Below, in pieces: positions 9,202 through 19,083 of a DNA stretch of 64,000 nucleotides. Position 1 is the first letter of the stretch. The number at the start of each line of letters is the position of its first letter. A program made the position numbers and the translations under genes. The notes under the pieces were generated by a model that saw only the letters and a list, made by a program, of their open reading frames with translations, did not search any database and was not told the origin of the DNA. Source of the stretch: Azolla caroliniana (lineage: Eukaryota > Polypodiophyta); assembly GCA_043228905.1 (NCBI GenBank), contig JBHGNT010000007.1, forward strand, positions 9,052,001 through 9,116,000, given 5' to 3'.

Positions 9202-12148
9202 GGTAATGATGGGGAGATCACAAGAGGTGGGAGCGCCACCATGCAATGAAGAGGCACGCCAATGGATGAGGGAGAACGGGTTAGAAGGATTGTTGCGGAT
9301 CGCCGACGCTCCACCACACGCAGAACCAGAGCAGGCGGCAGCATCGATTGATTTATCAGAAATCACGGAAGGAGCAGTGCAGGCGCTCACGGGGATAAAA
9401 GCAAGAGGACTTCAAACAATCGAAAACCCTTCAAGTGAAATCCTGTTCGAATATTTCGGTGAGTATTCCATCAGCAGCAAGGCGTACCGAACACAGGGCG
9501 GAGAGAACCTGCTGTTCGGAGAAGTGGCCCGCGCCATGATGGAATACGGATTCGTGAATTCTCGTCCCCAAGCCATAGCCAGGTACCGGGCAGCGTTCTT
9601 AATTGCAACGTATGAAGGATTACAAGTGGACTGGCTCCATTTCATAACCGAAGGATTGAAGGAGGCCATCAAGAACCTTGTGGAAGGAAAAAAGCCATGG
9701 GTCGGGATAGCACAATGGCTAACAGTGTTAGTCCCACCGATGCCCCCATCAAACAAAAGAAAAGAGGTCGGCAGGAGACGACGCCAAAAAAGGTCACAAA
9801 GCGCCGACATATCCTGGAGAAACACACCCCCGAATGGACCTAGGAAGAAGCAGAACAGCGGGAGGAAGGACCATCCCGACAGCAACAGGAACCGGCAACA
9901 AAGGCAAAACCGGCAGGAAAAGGCAAAGGAAAATCGGCCGATGAGGAACCGGTAGCGCTCAAACCAATCAATATAACGCTGCGACGGCCGGAACCGGAAC
10001 CAGAGGACTTTATACAAAAGGTCCGTCTGGTAGCCACACCGGAGGAGGAAGCTGAAGCAGAAGACTCATCCGAACCACTGGTAAGACTCCCAGCAAGACA
10101 AGGTCGGGAGAGACGGGCGAAAGGACCGGCTCCACCAGTTGACAAAACTCAGCAGAGGGCGCAAGGACCACCTCCAGTAGTCGGGGCGGAAGCAGTACCG
10201 GAACCCGGACCGAGGGAAGCAGCACCGACACCGGTTTTGCCGGACTTCAGAGAACCGGTCATTCCAGAGAAGAGGAATGAACAAGCGCCGGAGCCAGAAA
10301 AAAGGCCGGAAAAACAGCCTGAGTTAAGGAGTAGAAGTGAGCAATGCTACCCCGACACAGGAAGCACAAAGCCACAATGGCTTAGATGGCTTTTGGAGCA
10401 GTTATCGGGAGTAGCGGACCAGTTAGAGGAAGAAGTAACGTGTAGGCAACATCTGACGCATACAGCAACCCAGGAGTTGGTCGCGCTCCGAACACAGATC
10501 GAGGAATTGCAAGGGGAGCTGTTGCAGGCAAGGGAAGGAATTCAACAAGCACAAGTTGTCACCGAGCCGGTCGGGACAACAAGGAAGCAACCAGAACCAG
10601 AACCGGTAGCCTTGCAAACCGGCCCTGAGACCGAAAAAATAATAGAAACCTTACGAGAGGAGTTAAAAGCTCAGGAGGCATTAAGGGAAAAAGAAAGGGA
10701 GCAACTCAAAGTGGTGGAGGATGACAGACGGAAAATGGAAGAAGGCCTCCGGAAAGGCCGAGCCACTAATGACCGACTGCAAGAAGAAAAAGAGAAGCTG
10801 CAAAAGGAGAAGGACTGACTACGTCGACATGCCGAGCAAGAGATAGAACGACTGCAGGAAGAACTCCGACAACAGAAGGACCGGGACGACCGGTTAAGAG
10901 CTCAGGTAAGCCGACGCCTGAAGCAGAAGACGGAGGACTTCGACCGTCTCTACCGAGATCACAAGCAGGTCGAGTCGGACAACAAGAAACGGGCAACAGA
11001 CTACGACCGGCAAATAGAGAAGCTGAAAGAACAGCTCAAAGAGACCCGATTAGACCTGGCTAAGACAATGGACGAGGTAAGTGCCAAAAAGGAAGCATTG
11101 TCGGCGGAAATAACCCAAGCGACGGAGAGAAGGAAGGAATTGGGGGCGCTAAGGCGGGAAAAGCTGGATCTGACCAAGATCAGGAATGAAGAAAAGGAAA
11201 GATCGACCTTCACGATCAACAAACTGCAAAGTACCTATGAAAAGCAGAAAGCGGATTACGAGGCCCAGGCTTAGATAATGGCCGACATTATAAAACGGGC
11301 AAGGAAGGAAAAGCAAGAAGCTTATGCGCATGTTAAGGCGGGGGTTGACCGGGTCAAGCTCATCATGTCAGGTTGGAGTACCAGAGCTCAGGCAAGCATC
11401 AACGAAAGTACGGAAAAGCTATGGAAGGAGTGGTCACAACAGGCAGCCGAGCTGCAGACACTCCGAGCTGATGCCGAGAATCGGAGGAAGACCGGTGACA
11501 AGTTCTACAAGATGGATGAAGAAAGTATCGTCGCCATTCGGGAAGAATTGTCGGAGGATTTCTACGCTTTAGCGGAAGAACATCTCAAAGAAATCCGAGG
11601 GTTGGTAGAGAGGTTGGATGACGGGCAGCTCGCAACTCAGTTGGAGTTGGAGAAATACGAGCAGGACCGGTTATGACAGGAAGCCAAGGGAAGAACGACG
11701 CCAATCACTATAAGTGAGGGAGAGCGACCGGCTGAAGTTGAACCAACCGACACCGAACAACCCCGACAAGGAATACCCGAAGAAGAACTTCCGTTCGAAG
11801 AAAATCAAGAAGAGCAGGAGCAGACCGATGCCGGAGAAGAAGAAGAGCTGAGACCGGAAGACACCGGAGTAGAGGAAGAAGGCGCACCAAGCCGACCAGT
11901 CGAGACCGGAGAAAGCGACATTGGTAACAGAACAGAGCCTGGAACGGAGGGAGAATAGGAAGAACCCGGACGGAGCGGTGAGGAAGCACCGGCACCACAG
12001 AATCAAGTAGAGCCGGAGCAGCAAATTTTTACGAAACAGCCAACCCAACCGGAGGTCGGAGATCAGACAGGCAAGGAACAGGAATTGGAGGAAGAAGCAC
12101 CACTTGACACCTTCGAGTAGAGTGTGCTCGATATTTTGGAGGAAGAAT
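9149..12148 (+). pseudogene. Gypsy-1 additional ORF (aORF), coiled-coil protein
   Basis: A 3-kb coding stretch lies between pol and the 3' LTR. Its ATG (9149-9151) overlaps the pol stop as ATGA. The first part (9149-9955) holds a 27-A tract and then a compact, partly helical region (ENLLFGEVARAMMEYGF, YRAAFLIATYEGLQVDWLHF). At about 9740-9790 the sensible reading moves to the next frame. That frame continues to 12148 through stops at 9841, 10816, 11272, 11674, 11956 and 12118. It encodes Pro/Glu-rich linkers, long heptad-like Lys/Glu helices (about 10380-11670, for example REKEREQLKVVEDDRRKMEE) and an acidic tail. No env-type signal peptide or membrane segment was seen. The family is not recognised. 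Its place, length and coiled coils fit the 'additional ORF' class of plant gypsy elements. It is broken here. Confidence 0.7.
9171..9197 (+). repeat. Poly(A) tract inside the aORF start
   Basis: A run of 27 A lies 19 nt after the aORF start codon and 18 nt after the pol stop. It encodes a lysine run in the aORF frame. A second ATG, at 9200, lies just after it in the same frame and could be an alternative start that avoids the run. Confidence 0.95.
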
Positions 12149-12200
12149 GAGGCCGGGAGTGGATTCGAAGTGCAAGGCACTTTCCCACGGGCGTGCCATG

Positions 12201-12589
12201 TGTTGACCGGTCAGAAGAGCAAGGACAAGTGGGAAGGCGGAGTCAGATCGGATAATAGGAAGTAAATAATAGTATAATTATTATTCGGAGGGACGGATCC
12301 GGTACAATTGTACCGATCCGGATCCGGACCGATTCGGATGCCGGTTGCCTAAGCGCACCGATTGTAACCTTGCCGGATGCCTATAAAAGGATCCGATGAT
12401 TTGTAAAGGCTTGACGAAAGTAATACAAATAGAATTATTGCGTGTTTATCTGTATCTTTGTATTGTTTTACCGTCTGTGCTTAGTGTAATCATCTTACGC
12501 GTGTAACCTAGCATCCAATCCTTACCACCCCTTTGGAGAAGTGTCGGATAGACACCTGTGTTGAGGCTAGTCCAGCCAAGCAGACAACA
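12201..12589 (+). repeat. Gypsy-1 3' LTR
   Basis: It begins TGTTGACC and ends GACAACA, with TATAAAAG at 12382-12389. It lies 52 nt after the last in-frame stop of the aORF. No strong polypurine tract sits directly before it; the nearest purine-rich stretch is about 50 nt upstream. The right target duplication TTCTC follows at 12590-12594. Confidence 0.95.
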
Positions 12590-12640
12590 TTCTCCTTGTT
12601 CTCTGCTCGTAGCAGATGTACCAGGCATGCCAAAATATTG

Positions 12641-13159
12641 TGTTGTCACTCCTGTCAACCAACAGACACAATGGGTTGAACATTCTACTTCCGAGAACGC
12701 TCTATCAAGATGATTGTGGTTGGAGATATGGAATATGCTGACACTAGTTCCTTACTCATAACTTTATGTAAACAATAGTCACACAACACTAATTACTAGG
12801 ATTAGAACACTAATTGGTGTAGCAGAGAATGAATTCGAACATCCGATACACTGAATAGATAGAAAATGAAAGGGAATAGTCAACACAATAGATACTCTAA
12901 CTACCAAAATTATATTAAACCAAAACAAACCGATAATAATACAATGCTCTTGGTCCCTTTTTATAGGCGACTTGAGAGACTTCTCCAAGATATTACACTT
13001 GCTTGTTCGGGAAGAACCTATAGTTATACTAATCGTCCTATTTTCTAATTACTCTAATTTCTACTTGACAAAATTACAATTCGATTTTTGTCCTTTCATA
13101 CTTGTCCGACCCCGACTCCGAATCCAACCTTTACACTTTGGGTAGCGGACTGGTTAACA
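12641..13159 (-). repeat. Gypsy element E 5' LTR (minus strand)
   Basis: Read on the minus strand, this starts TGTTAACC (13159) and ends GACAACA (12641). It is followed by CAATATTTTGGCATGCC, a leader and primer-site arrangement like that of gypsy-1. A minus-strand TATA box lies at 12958-12965. The leader (12595-12640) continues across the gypsy-1 insertion to the gag at 2777. The outer boundary at 13159 is inferred from TG...CA ends and the start of copia-F sequence beside it. Confidence 0.65.
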
Positions 13160-13164
13160 GACAC

Positions 13165-15165
13165 CAGATATTTATTGAGAAAGAGATTGTAGGTGTGTGT
13201 GAAGCCTACCTATTTGGCAAACAACTTCGGCAACCATTCTCCAAAGAGAGGAATGTAAGTAAAGGGATCATGGATGTAATACATTCAGATGTTTGGGGAC
13301 TAGCCCAAATGGCCACATTCGGCGGATGCTGATATTATGTGACGTTCATCGACGACTTCTCCAGGCACACCTGGATCTTTCCTATGCGGCAAAAGAGTGA
13401 AGTGTTCACACACTTCTAGAAGCTTAAAAATGAAGTTGAAAAGGCATTTGGTCGACATGTATAATGCCTTTGATCGGACGGAGACAAAGAGTACTTCTCC
13501 GACGCCTTCATTGCATACCTTCGACAAGAAGGAATTCGACGAGAGTTTACTTGCCGACACACACCTCAGCAAAACGGAGTAGCTGAACGGAAGAATCGGC
13601 ACATATTAGAGGTAGCAAGGGCAATGATGAACAAGAAAAACTTGCCAAAATCATACTAGGCCGAAGCAGTAAACACAACCGCCTATCTAATGAATTGGTG
13701 CACAACATCCGGAGTGCGCAACATAACCTCTCACAAGAAGTTCTATGGAAAGAAGTCGAACCTATCCCACGAAAGGATATTTAGCTCTATCGCATTCATA
13801 CACATTCCCAATGAAAATTAGCAAAAGCTCGATCCAAAATCGGAGAAGTATATCCTCGTGGGGTACTCACTTGAACAAAAGGGGTATAAGTGCTTCAACC
13901 CCTCTACCAAGAAGATACAAGTGAGTAGGGATGTCGTATTTGTCGAATTGGCATCCTAGTACACAATCAACTCAGCTCCATCTGATCCAATTGAAACCAA
14001 TTTCGAAATAGACTCGAAGGAGGATGATCGACTAAGGCTCACAATAGAGGAAAGTCCAATCTCAACCAAGTTGAGTGGACCACAAGAGCCTCCAAGCGAC
14101 CAAAGCACGTCACTGCCACGTCCGAAGCCGAACAAGGGGAAGGCCAAAATGCCTGAGTTCAAAGACTCAAATGGAACTGAATCGGCTCACTCACTCAATA
14201 GTGAGTACATTGGATTAGATGTTCCTATCATGAGAACATCAAGATCCAAGAAAGCATTCACGAAGACAAGTGAACCACCATGTCACTCCACCCGAGAAAA
14301 GAACGTAGTTAGCCGATTCGGCTACAACAACTACATGGCATATCATTATGCCTTTATGATGAAGGTGGTGAAAGTTCGGAAACCAGAAATTTTTTCCGAA
14401 GTCTCTAAGGACCCACGATGGGTCGAAACGATGAATGAGGAGATGCAAGCACTCTCTAGGAACGAGACATGGGATCTCGTCCCCTCTTCACCCCACCAAA
14501 AGGCAATCAGATGTCGGTGGATATTCAAGGTGAAGCACAATGCTGACTGCACCATCAATCTGTATAAGGCCCAACTTGTGGCAAAAGGGTATGCACATAT
14601 GCATGGGTTCAATTATGAATAGACATTTGCCCCGGTGGGAAAGATGACAACCATTCAAACCATGATTGCACTTGTAGGAGCCAAAGGGTGGCACCTCCAC
14701 CAAATGGACATCAAGAATTCCTTTCTCCAAGGCAAATTAGATGAAGAGGTGTATATGGTGCAACCGCTCAGTTTCAAGTCGAGCACACAACTGCTAGTAG
14801 TATGCCGACTCAAAGATCCTCTCTACGGCCTCAAGCAGGCACCTAGAGCATGGCATTCGAAGATAATCCACTATTTTCACCAAATTATCCGAGTTCGACA
14901 ATTCTTTGTTCATCTGGAACGACTCCAAAGGACAGTTATTCATCATAATATATGTCGATGACTTGGTCATTGGAGGAGAGCACATAGGGGATATTGAACA
15001 TACCAAGGACCTACTATTCGGCCGATTCGAAATGAAAGACATGAAGGAGCTACATTACTTTCTAGGTATAGAAGTAATTCAGACTCTTGACAGCATACTG
15101 ATCTCCCAACGACACTACATCCTCAATCTGCTCTTCAAGTTTGGGATGACAAAGTGTAAACCCGT
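13165..15165 (+). pseudogene. Copia-F, 5' part: integrase and reverse transcriptase
   Basis: A degenerate plus-strand copia polyprotein lacks gag, protease and the 5' LTR. It starts in the GAG-pre-integrase zinc region (EKEIVGVCEAYLFGKQL) and runs through the integrase (IHSDVWG, then FIDDFSRHTW). The post-integrase linker (LVGYSLEQKGYKCFNP) and RT follow, with LHQMDIKNSFLQGKLDEEVY and a YVDD motif near 14955. In-frame stops and frameshifts occur near 13330, 13420, 13660, 13820, 14620 and 14900. It belongs to the same family as copia-B. The coding sequence stops exactly at the left end of the inserted element at 15166 and resumes at 16937. Confidence 0.9.
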
Positions 15166-15931
15166 TGTCCTAGTGTAATTCATACACTACGTGAAAAACA
15201 TATGGAATACCTTATTGAATAAGTATGAAGAAAAAGAAGAAAATATGAAAATGTAACACATGCACATGGCAAGATTCAAACGTTGTACCTCCATATTAAT
15301 AATTTTAAGCCTTACCATTATACTAACACATCATGAGTATTAAAATAATAGATTTTCTATGTAGAAAACATTATCCTCACGCATATTTTCTAGGAAAAAA
15401 CTACTCGTGCACATCTAGCGTGCATGAACACTATAGTAAAATAAGCATGATAAAAAGAAAAAGCTACTCATGCACATCTAGTGTGCATGAACACTTTAGT
15501 TAGAAGAAAAGGCATTACGTTCATAGTTAGAAAAAGCATGAGGTTAGAAAAAGCATGGATTGCTACGTGCTAAGCCTTCTCTCATCACTATATAAGGATG
15601 GGAGCAAAATGTAATGTGGGGAAAATTTTGGTGTGAAACATTTTGGGTTGTTTCTTGGGAAAATTATTAGGGTTTCTAAATATTAATAAAATACATACAT
15701 TATACTCGTGGCATTCATGAGTTTTCTATCTCTCTCTCTTTCAATCTATTCATATTCTTATCTCAATATTGATTAAGAAAATACATTATACTCGTGGGAT
15801 TCACGAGTTTTCTATCTCTCTGTCTTACAATCTATTCATAACTAGATTCGTCTCAAATTCTTCCTCCTAATCCAAAACCTTGGCGGTTTCTACCCGACTC
15901 ACGCAATGATCTGGCGCTGAAAGGCATGACA
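15166..15931 (+). repeat. TRIM-like element 5' LTR
   Basis: TG...CA ends. It contains internally repeated units with CATGCACATCTAG-like cores (about 15405-15500) and a TATA box at 15589. On the reverse strand at 15270-15328 it has tRNA-like A-box and B-box sequences. Confidence 0.8.
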
Positions 15932-16154
15932 CATTTGGTGAACCCGACATGAAGACGGGTGGTAAGGAGATGGAGAATCAACAAGAGGCGATGAACATGA
16001 TGATGATAATGATGTAAGAATAACGCGCGATGTCGGAGATTGCAGCGGGAAGCTGATTGGACAAGACCGATCCGGAAAGAAGCTAATCCGGACCAGTTGG
16101 AAGTCGAAATGGTCAAAGCCCGCGACACCCAATCTCCAAGCGGATGAGGCCAAG

Positions 16155-16932
16155 CAGGCACAAGGTAGGATTCAAACCCTGCACCTCCATGTTAATACAT
16201 GCACAAGGTGGGATTCAAACCCTGCACCTCGATGTTAATAATTTGAAACTTAACCATTATACTAACACATCATGAGTGTTAAATTAATAGATTTTCTATG
16301 TAGAAAATGTTATCCTCATGCATATTTTCTAGGAAAAAGCTACTCATGCACATCTAACATGCATGAACATTATAGTACAAAAAACATGATAAAAAGAAAA
16401 AACTACTCAATGTGCACATCTAGTGTGCATGAGCACTTTTAGAAAAAGCTATTCATGCACATCTAGTCTACACGAACACTTTAGTTAGAAGAAAAAGCAT
16501 GAAGTTCATAGTTCGAAAAAGCATGAAGTCAGAAAAGGCATGAGGTTAGAAAAAGCATGGATTGCTATGTACTAAGCCTCTCCCATCACTATATAAGGAT
16601 GGGAGCAAAATGTAGTGTGGGGAAATTTTGGTGTGAAATGTTTTGGGTTGTTTCTTGGGAAGATTATTAGGGTTTCTAAATATTAATAAAATACATACAT
16701 TATACTCGTGGCATTCATGAGTTTTCTATCTCTCTTTCTTTCAACCTATTCATATTCTTATCTAAATATTGATTAATAAAATACATTATACTCATGGGAT
16801 TCACGAGTTTTCTATCTCTCTCTAACAATCTATTCATAACTAGATTCATCTCAAATGCTTCCTCCTCCTAATCCAAAACCTTAGTGGTTTCCACCCGACT
16901 CATGCAACAATCTAGCGCATAAAGGCATGACA
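16155..16932 (+). repeat. TRIM-like element 3' LTR (5'-truncated)
   Basis: It matches the 5' LTR from position 15267 of that copy onwards and ends at the same GGCATGACA. Its left end carries a short duplication of a CAAACCCTGCACCTC-containing unit (about 16155-16190 and 16200-16235). The start of the LTR and probably the polypurine tract were lost. Confidence 0.75.
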
Positions 16933-16936
16933 CCGT

Positions 16937-17671
16937 CGCTACCCCTCTTGATCAAAATCTCAAGCTAGATGTTGATTCCAGTATAGAGGAGTGTGAGCCG
17001 ACTCAATACCAATAGCTAGTCGGAAGTCTTATCTATCTCACCATTACCCGACCTGACCTCACTTATCCGGTCGGCCTCCTTAGCTAGTTCATGCAAACAC
17101 CGCACGATATTCATCTAGACTACAATAAGCGAGTACTCAAGTATGTGAGTGGGACAATGAATTTCGGCATCCTCTAAAAATCAGTCACACCAGTTCGACT
17201 CGAAGGGTACATCAATGCCGGTTGGGTCGACTACAAAGCCAATAGACGATCAACATCGGAATTCCTCTTCTCCTTAGGCAATGGAGCCATATCGTGGAGC
17301 AGCAAGAAACAGCTGACTATCGCATTCTCAAGCACAGAGGCCGAATACAGGGCCGCAACAATTGCCGCATATGAAGCCGTTTGGTTTAAACGAATCTTGA
17401 AGGATCTGGGCGTTCCCATCACGAATCCAATTCTTCTTTACTACGACAACATGAGCAATATTCATCTGGCTCAAAACCCAGTCTTTCACGCTCGGACCAA
17501 GCACATTGAGGTGCACTATCACTTCATCCGAGAGCGTGGCCTAGCTGAAGATGTCAACCTGCAATACATCAGTACAAATCTGCAAACGATCGACATCTTC
17601 ATGAAGGCTCTAGGAGCCGACAAGTTGCAATAGTTCACGATGAACCTAGGCCTTGCAACCACCAACTAGCC
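16937..17671 (+). pseudogene. Copia-F, 3' part: RT end and RNase H
   Basis: This continues the copia-F frame after the TRIM-like insertion. It includes the YLTITRPDLTYPVGLL region, then RNase H with INAGWVDYKANRRSTSEF, SSTEAEYRAATIAAYEAVW, YYDNMSNIHLAQNPVFHART and HIEVHYHFIRERGL. Several in-frame stops (near 17020, 17083 and 17176) make it a pseudogene. It ends about 180 nt before the copia 3' LTR. Confidence 0.88.
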
Positions 17672-17850
17672 GCGATTGAGGGGGGAGTGAGGATAAGGAG
17701 CCAGAACCGTCCGACATGACGTTGAGCAGAGTAGAATGAACACAAGAGTGAGCCGACTGTCTATAGCCAAAGCCGGAGCTGACTGGAAGCTAACCTAAAG
17801 ATAAGTCTGAACCAACTATTTAACGACCAGAAGTTGCGTTTGAAGGAGCG

Positions 17851-18132
17851 TGTTGAGAATCAAACTCAACTTCCCTAGTGTGGGAACACACCTGAGAAAT
17901 ATCCAAGTTGTCACTGTGTACACAAGTGTGTAAACATCCCACCTCCTTGTATCATAACTGATGTGCCATAGAAGTTAAGACCTATGACATATATTTAGTA
18001 AGTAGTTAAGTCTCCATCTCTTCCCAAGAGACGATGGTAGAAAGAGAATGTAGAGAGCATGTGACTACATAAGCACCTTCTCCTCCTCTTTGTAACATTA
18101 TTGGTTATTATTCTTGTTAATATAGTGGTGCA
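17851..18132 (+). repeat. Copia-F 3' LTR
   Basis: It starts TGTTGAGAATCAAACTCAAC after GAAGGAGCG. It shares this start with the copia-B, 46-kb and solo LTRs of the window. The right edge is inferred from where LINE similarity begins (about 18133) and a TGGTGCA end. Confidence 0.65.
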
Positions 18133-18775
18133 GGTGTGTCCATACTCATTGTCCCCACTTGTCCCTAAAAAGTTTCATTGGTTATATGTTGGTAAATATT
18201 AGAAAGGTTATGGTTAACATTTTGTATCTTATACTCTCTTTGTTGTTTTAGCTCTAAGATATGCTTACCTAGTGTATTCTTATTTGGGGTATCTAACAAG
18301 TTGGAGAGGGTGAGAGAGGGTCCTAGTATTTTGCCCTTAACTTGACGTAAGCTAGATATTTGCATGTAAAGTGATACTCATCCTCTGTCTCAATGTGACA
18401 TAATCTACATATCCTTTCCTTTTCGGGGACTCCATTAGCTCGACCATTCTCAATCTCAAGTTTGTGAGATGATACTCTAGAGTTATCCAATGATAATCCT
18501 TAGTTCATTTGGTAAGAACATATCTAGATAGTTTGATTGTAAACTAAAACATAATAACTTAGAGAAGTGCATGAAGTGTTCCTTATAGTAGTACAGCATT
18601 ATAGATGGGAATATGTAGCTCTAATATGTTGATCCATTTATGCCGAGAGAAAATTTCTTGGCGCATTACTTTATTATGGTCCTGATGGGAGATTAAAGTT
18701 TTTTCGGACTTATGGTTGTACCTAAGAGGAGGGGGTAGGTTATTGATGTCTCATAAGTTTGCGAAAGCCAAACAT
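18133..18775 (-). pseudogene. LINE fragment (ORF2 C-terminus)
   Basis: The minus strand is similar along its whole length to the 3' part of the LINE at 48.5-49.2 kb, including the NLLDTPNKNTLGKHILELKQ segment and the Cys-rich C-terminal motif in broken frames. It is a decayed 5'-truncated copy. Confidence 0.75.
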
Positions 18776-19083
18776 ACCACAATGTTATTATATATGTATA
18801 CCGAGCGCTAGTATGAGAGGCTCATTCATAGAATTGTTATTTATTTGTGGGCTAATTTTCCACTGTCCCATGTTTGTTCCGTCGTGATTGGATTCTGCAG
18901 GGAAAATGTAATAATGTCGTTGTGAGCAGGTGGAGGTGTGTGTGATTTTGAGTGAAGGAGTGATTGGATTCTGCAGGGAAATGTAAATAATGTCGTAGGC
19001 CTTCCCGAGCAGGAGCAGGAATCGAGTTCTGATTCATTCTTAGGGTTTCCCTAAACGGGAAGAAAGAAGGAAAACGAAAGAGA
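18776..19083 (+). promoter_or_regulatory. Upstream region of the Topors-like gene
   Basis: This non-coding stretch between the LINE fragment and the start codon contains two copies of a unit with GTGATTGGATTCTGCAGGG (18888 and 18960, spaced 72 bp). No clear TATA box was seen. The direct repeat may be a promoter duplication. Confidence 0.4.

Larger units (their letters stand above)
2786..12589 (+). mobile_element. Gypsy-1: complete 9.8-kb Ty3/gypsy LTR retrotransposon
   Basis: This is a full-length element. The 382-bp 5' LTR (2786-3167) and 389-bp 3' LTR (12201-12589) start TGTTGACC and end GACAACA. They are flanked by a perfect 5-bp target duplication TTCTC (2781-2785 and 12590-12594). The LTRs differ by about six transitions plus one short indel by eye, which suggests a fairly old insertion. 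Order is LTR, leader, gag, protease, reverse transcriptase, RNase H, integrase, extra ORF, LTR. The RT-RNase H-integrase order and the absence of a chromodomain place it among non-chromoviral gypsy elements. Its exact clade was not determined. The internal part is richer in G+C than the flanking AT-rich DNA. It landed in the leader of the oppositely oriented gypsy E. Confidence 0.95.
15166..16932 (+). mobile_element. Non-autonomous (TRIM-like) LTR element inside copia-F
   Basis: The insertion starts TGTC (15166) and ends GACA (16932), flanked by a 4-bp duplication CCGT (15162-15165 and 16933-16936). Removing it restores the copia codons for KPVATPL, which fixes the boundaries. A first LTR (15166-15931, 766 bp) with TATATAAG at 15589-15596 is followed by CATTTGGTGAACCCGAC, a plausible primer site. 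A non-coding centre of about 220 bp follows, then a second LTR (about 16155-16932) that lacks the first 100 bp of LTR1. There is no RT, so it would need enzymes from another element. It may be a deletion derivative of a gypsy element rather than a true TRIM. Confidence 0.8.

Noticed and set aside
9149-12148. The aORF as an envelope gene
   Set aside because: No signal peptide, furin-like site or membrane anchor can be seen. The protein is charged and coiled-coil.
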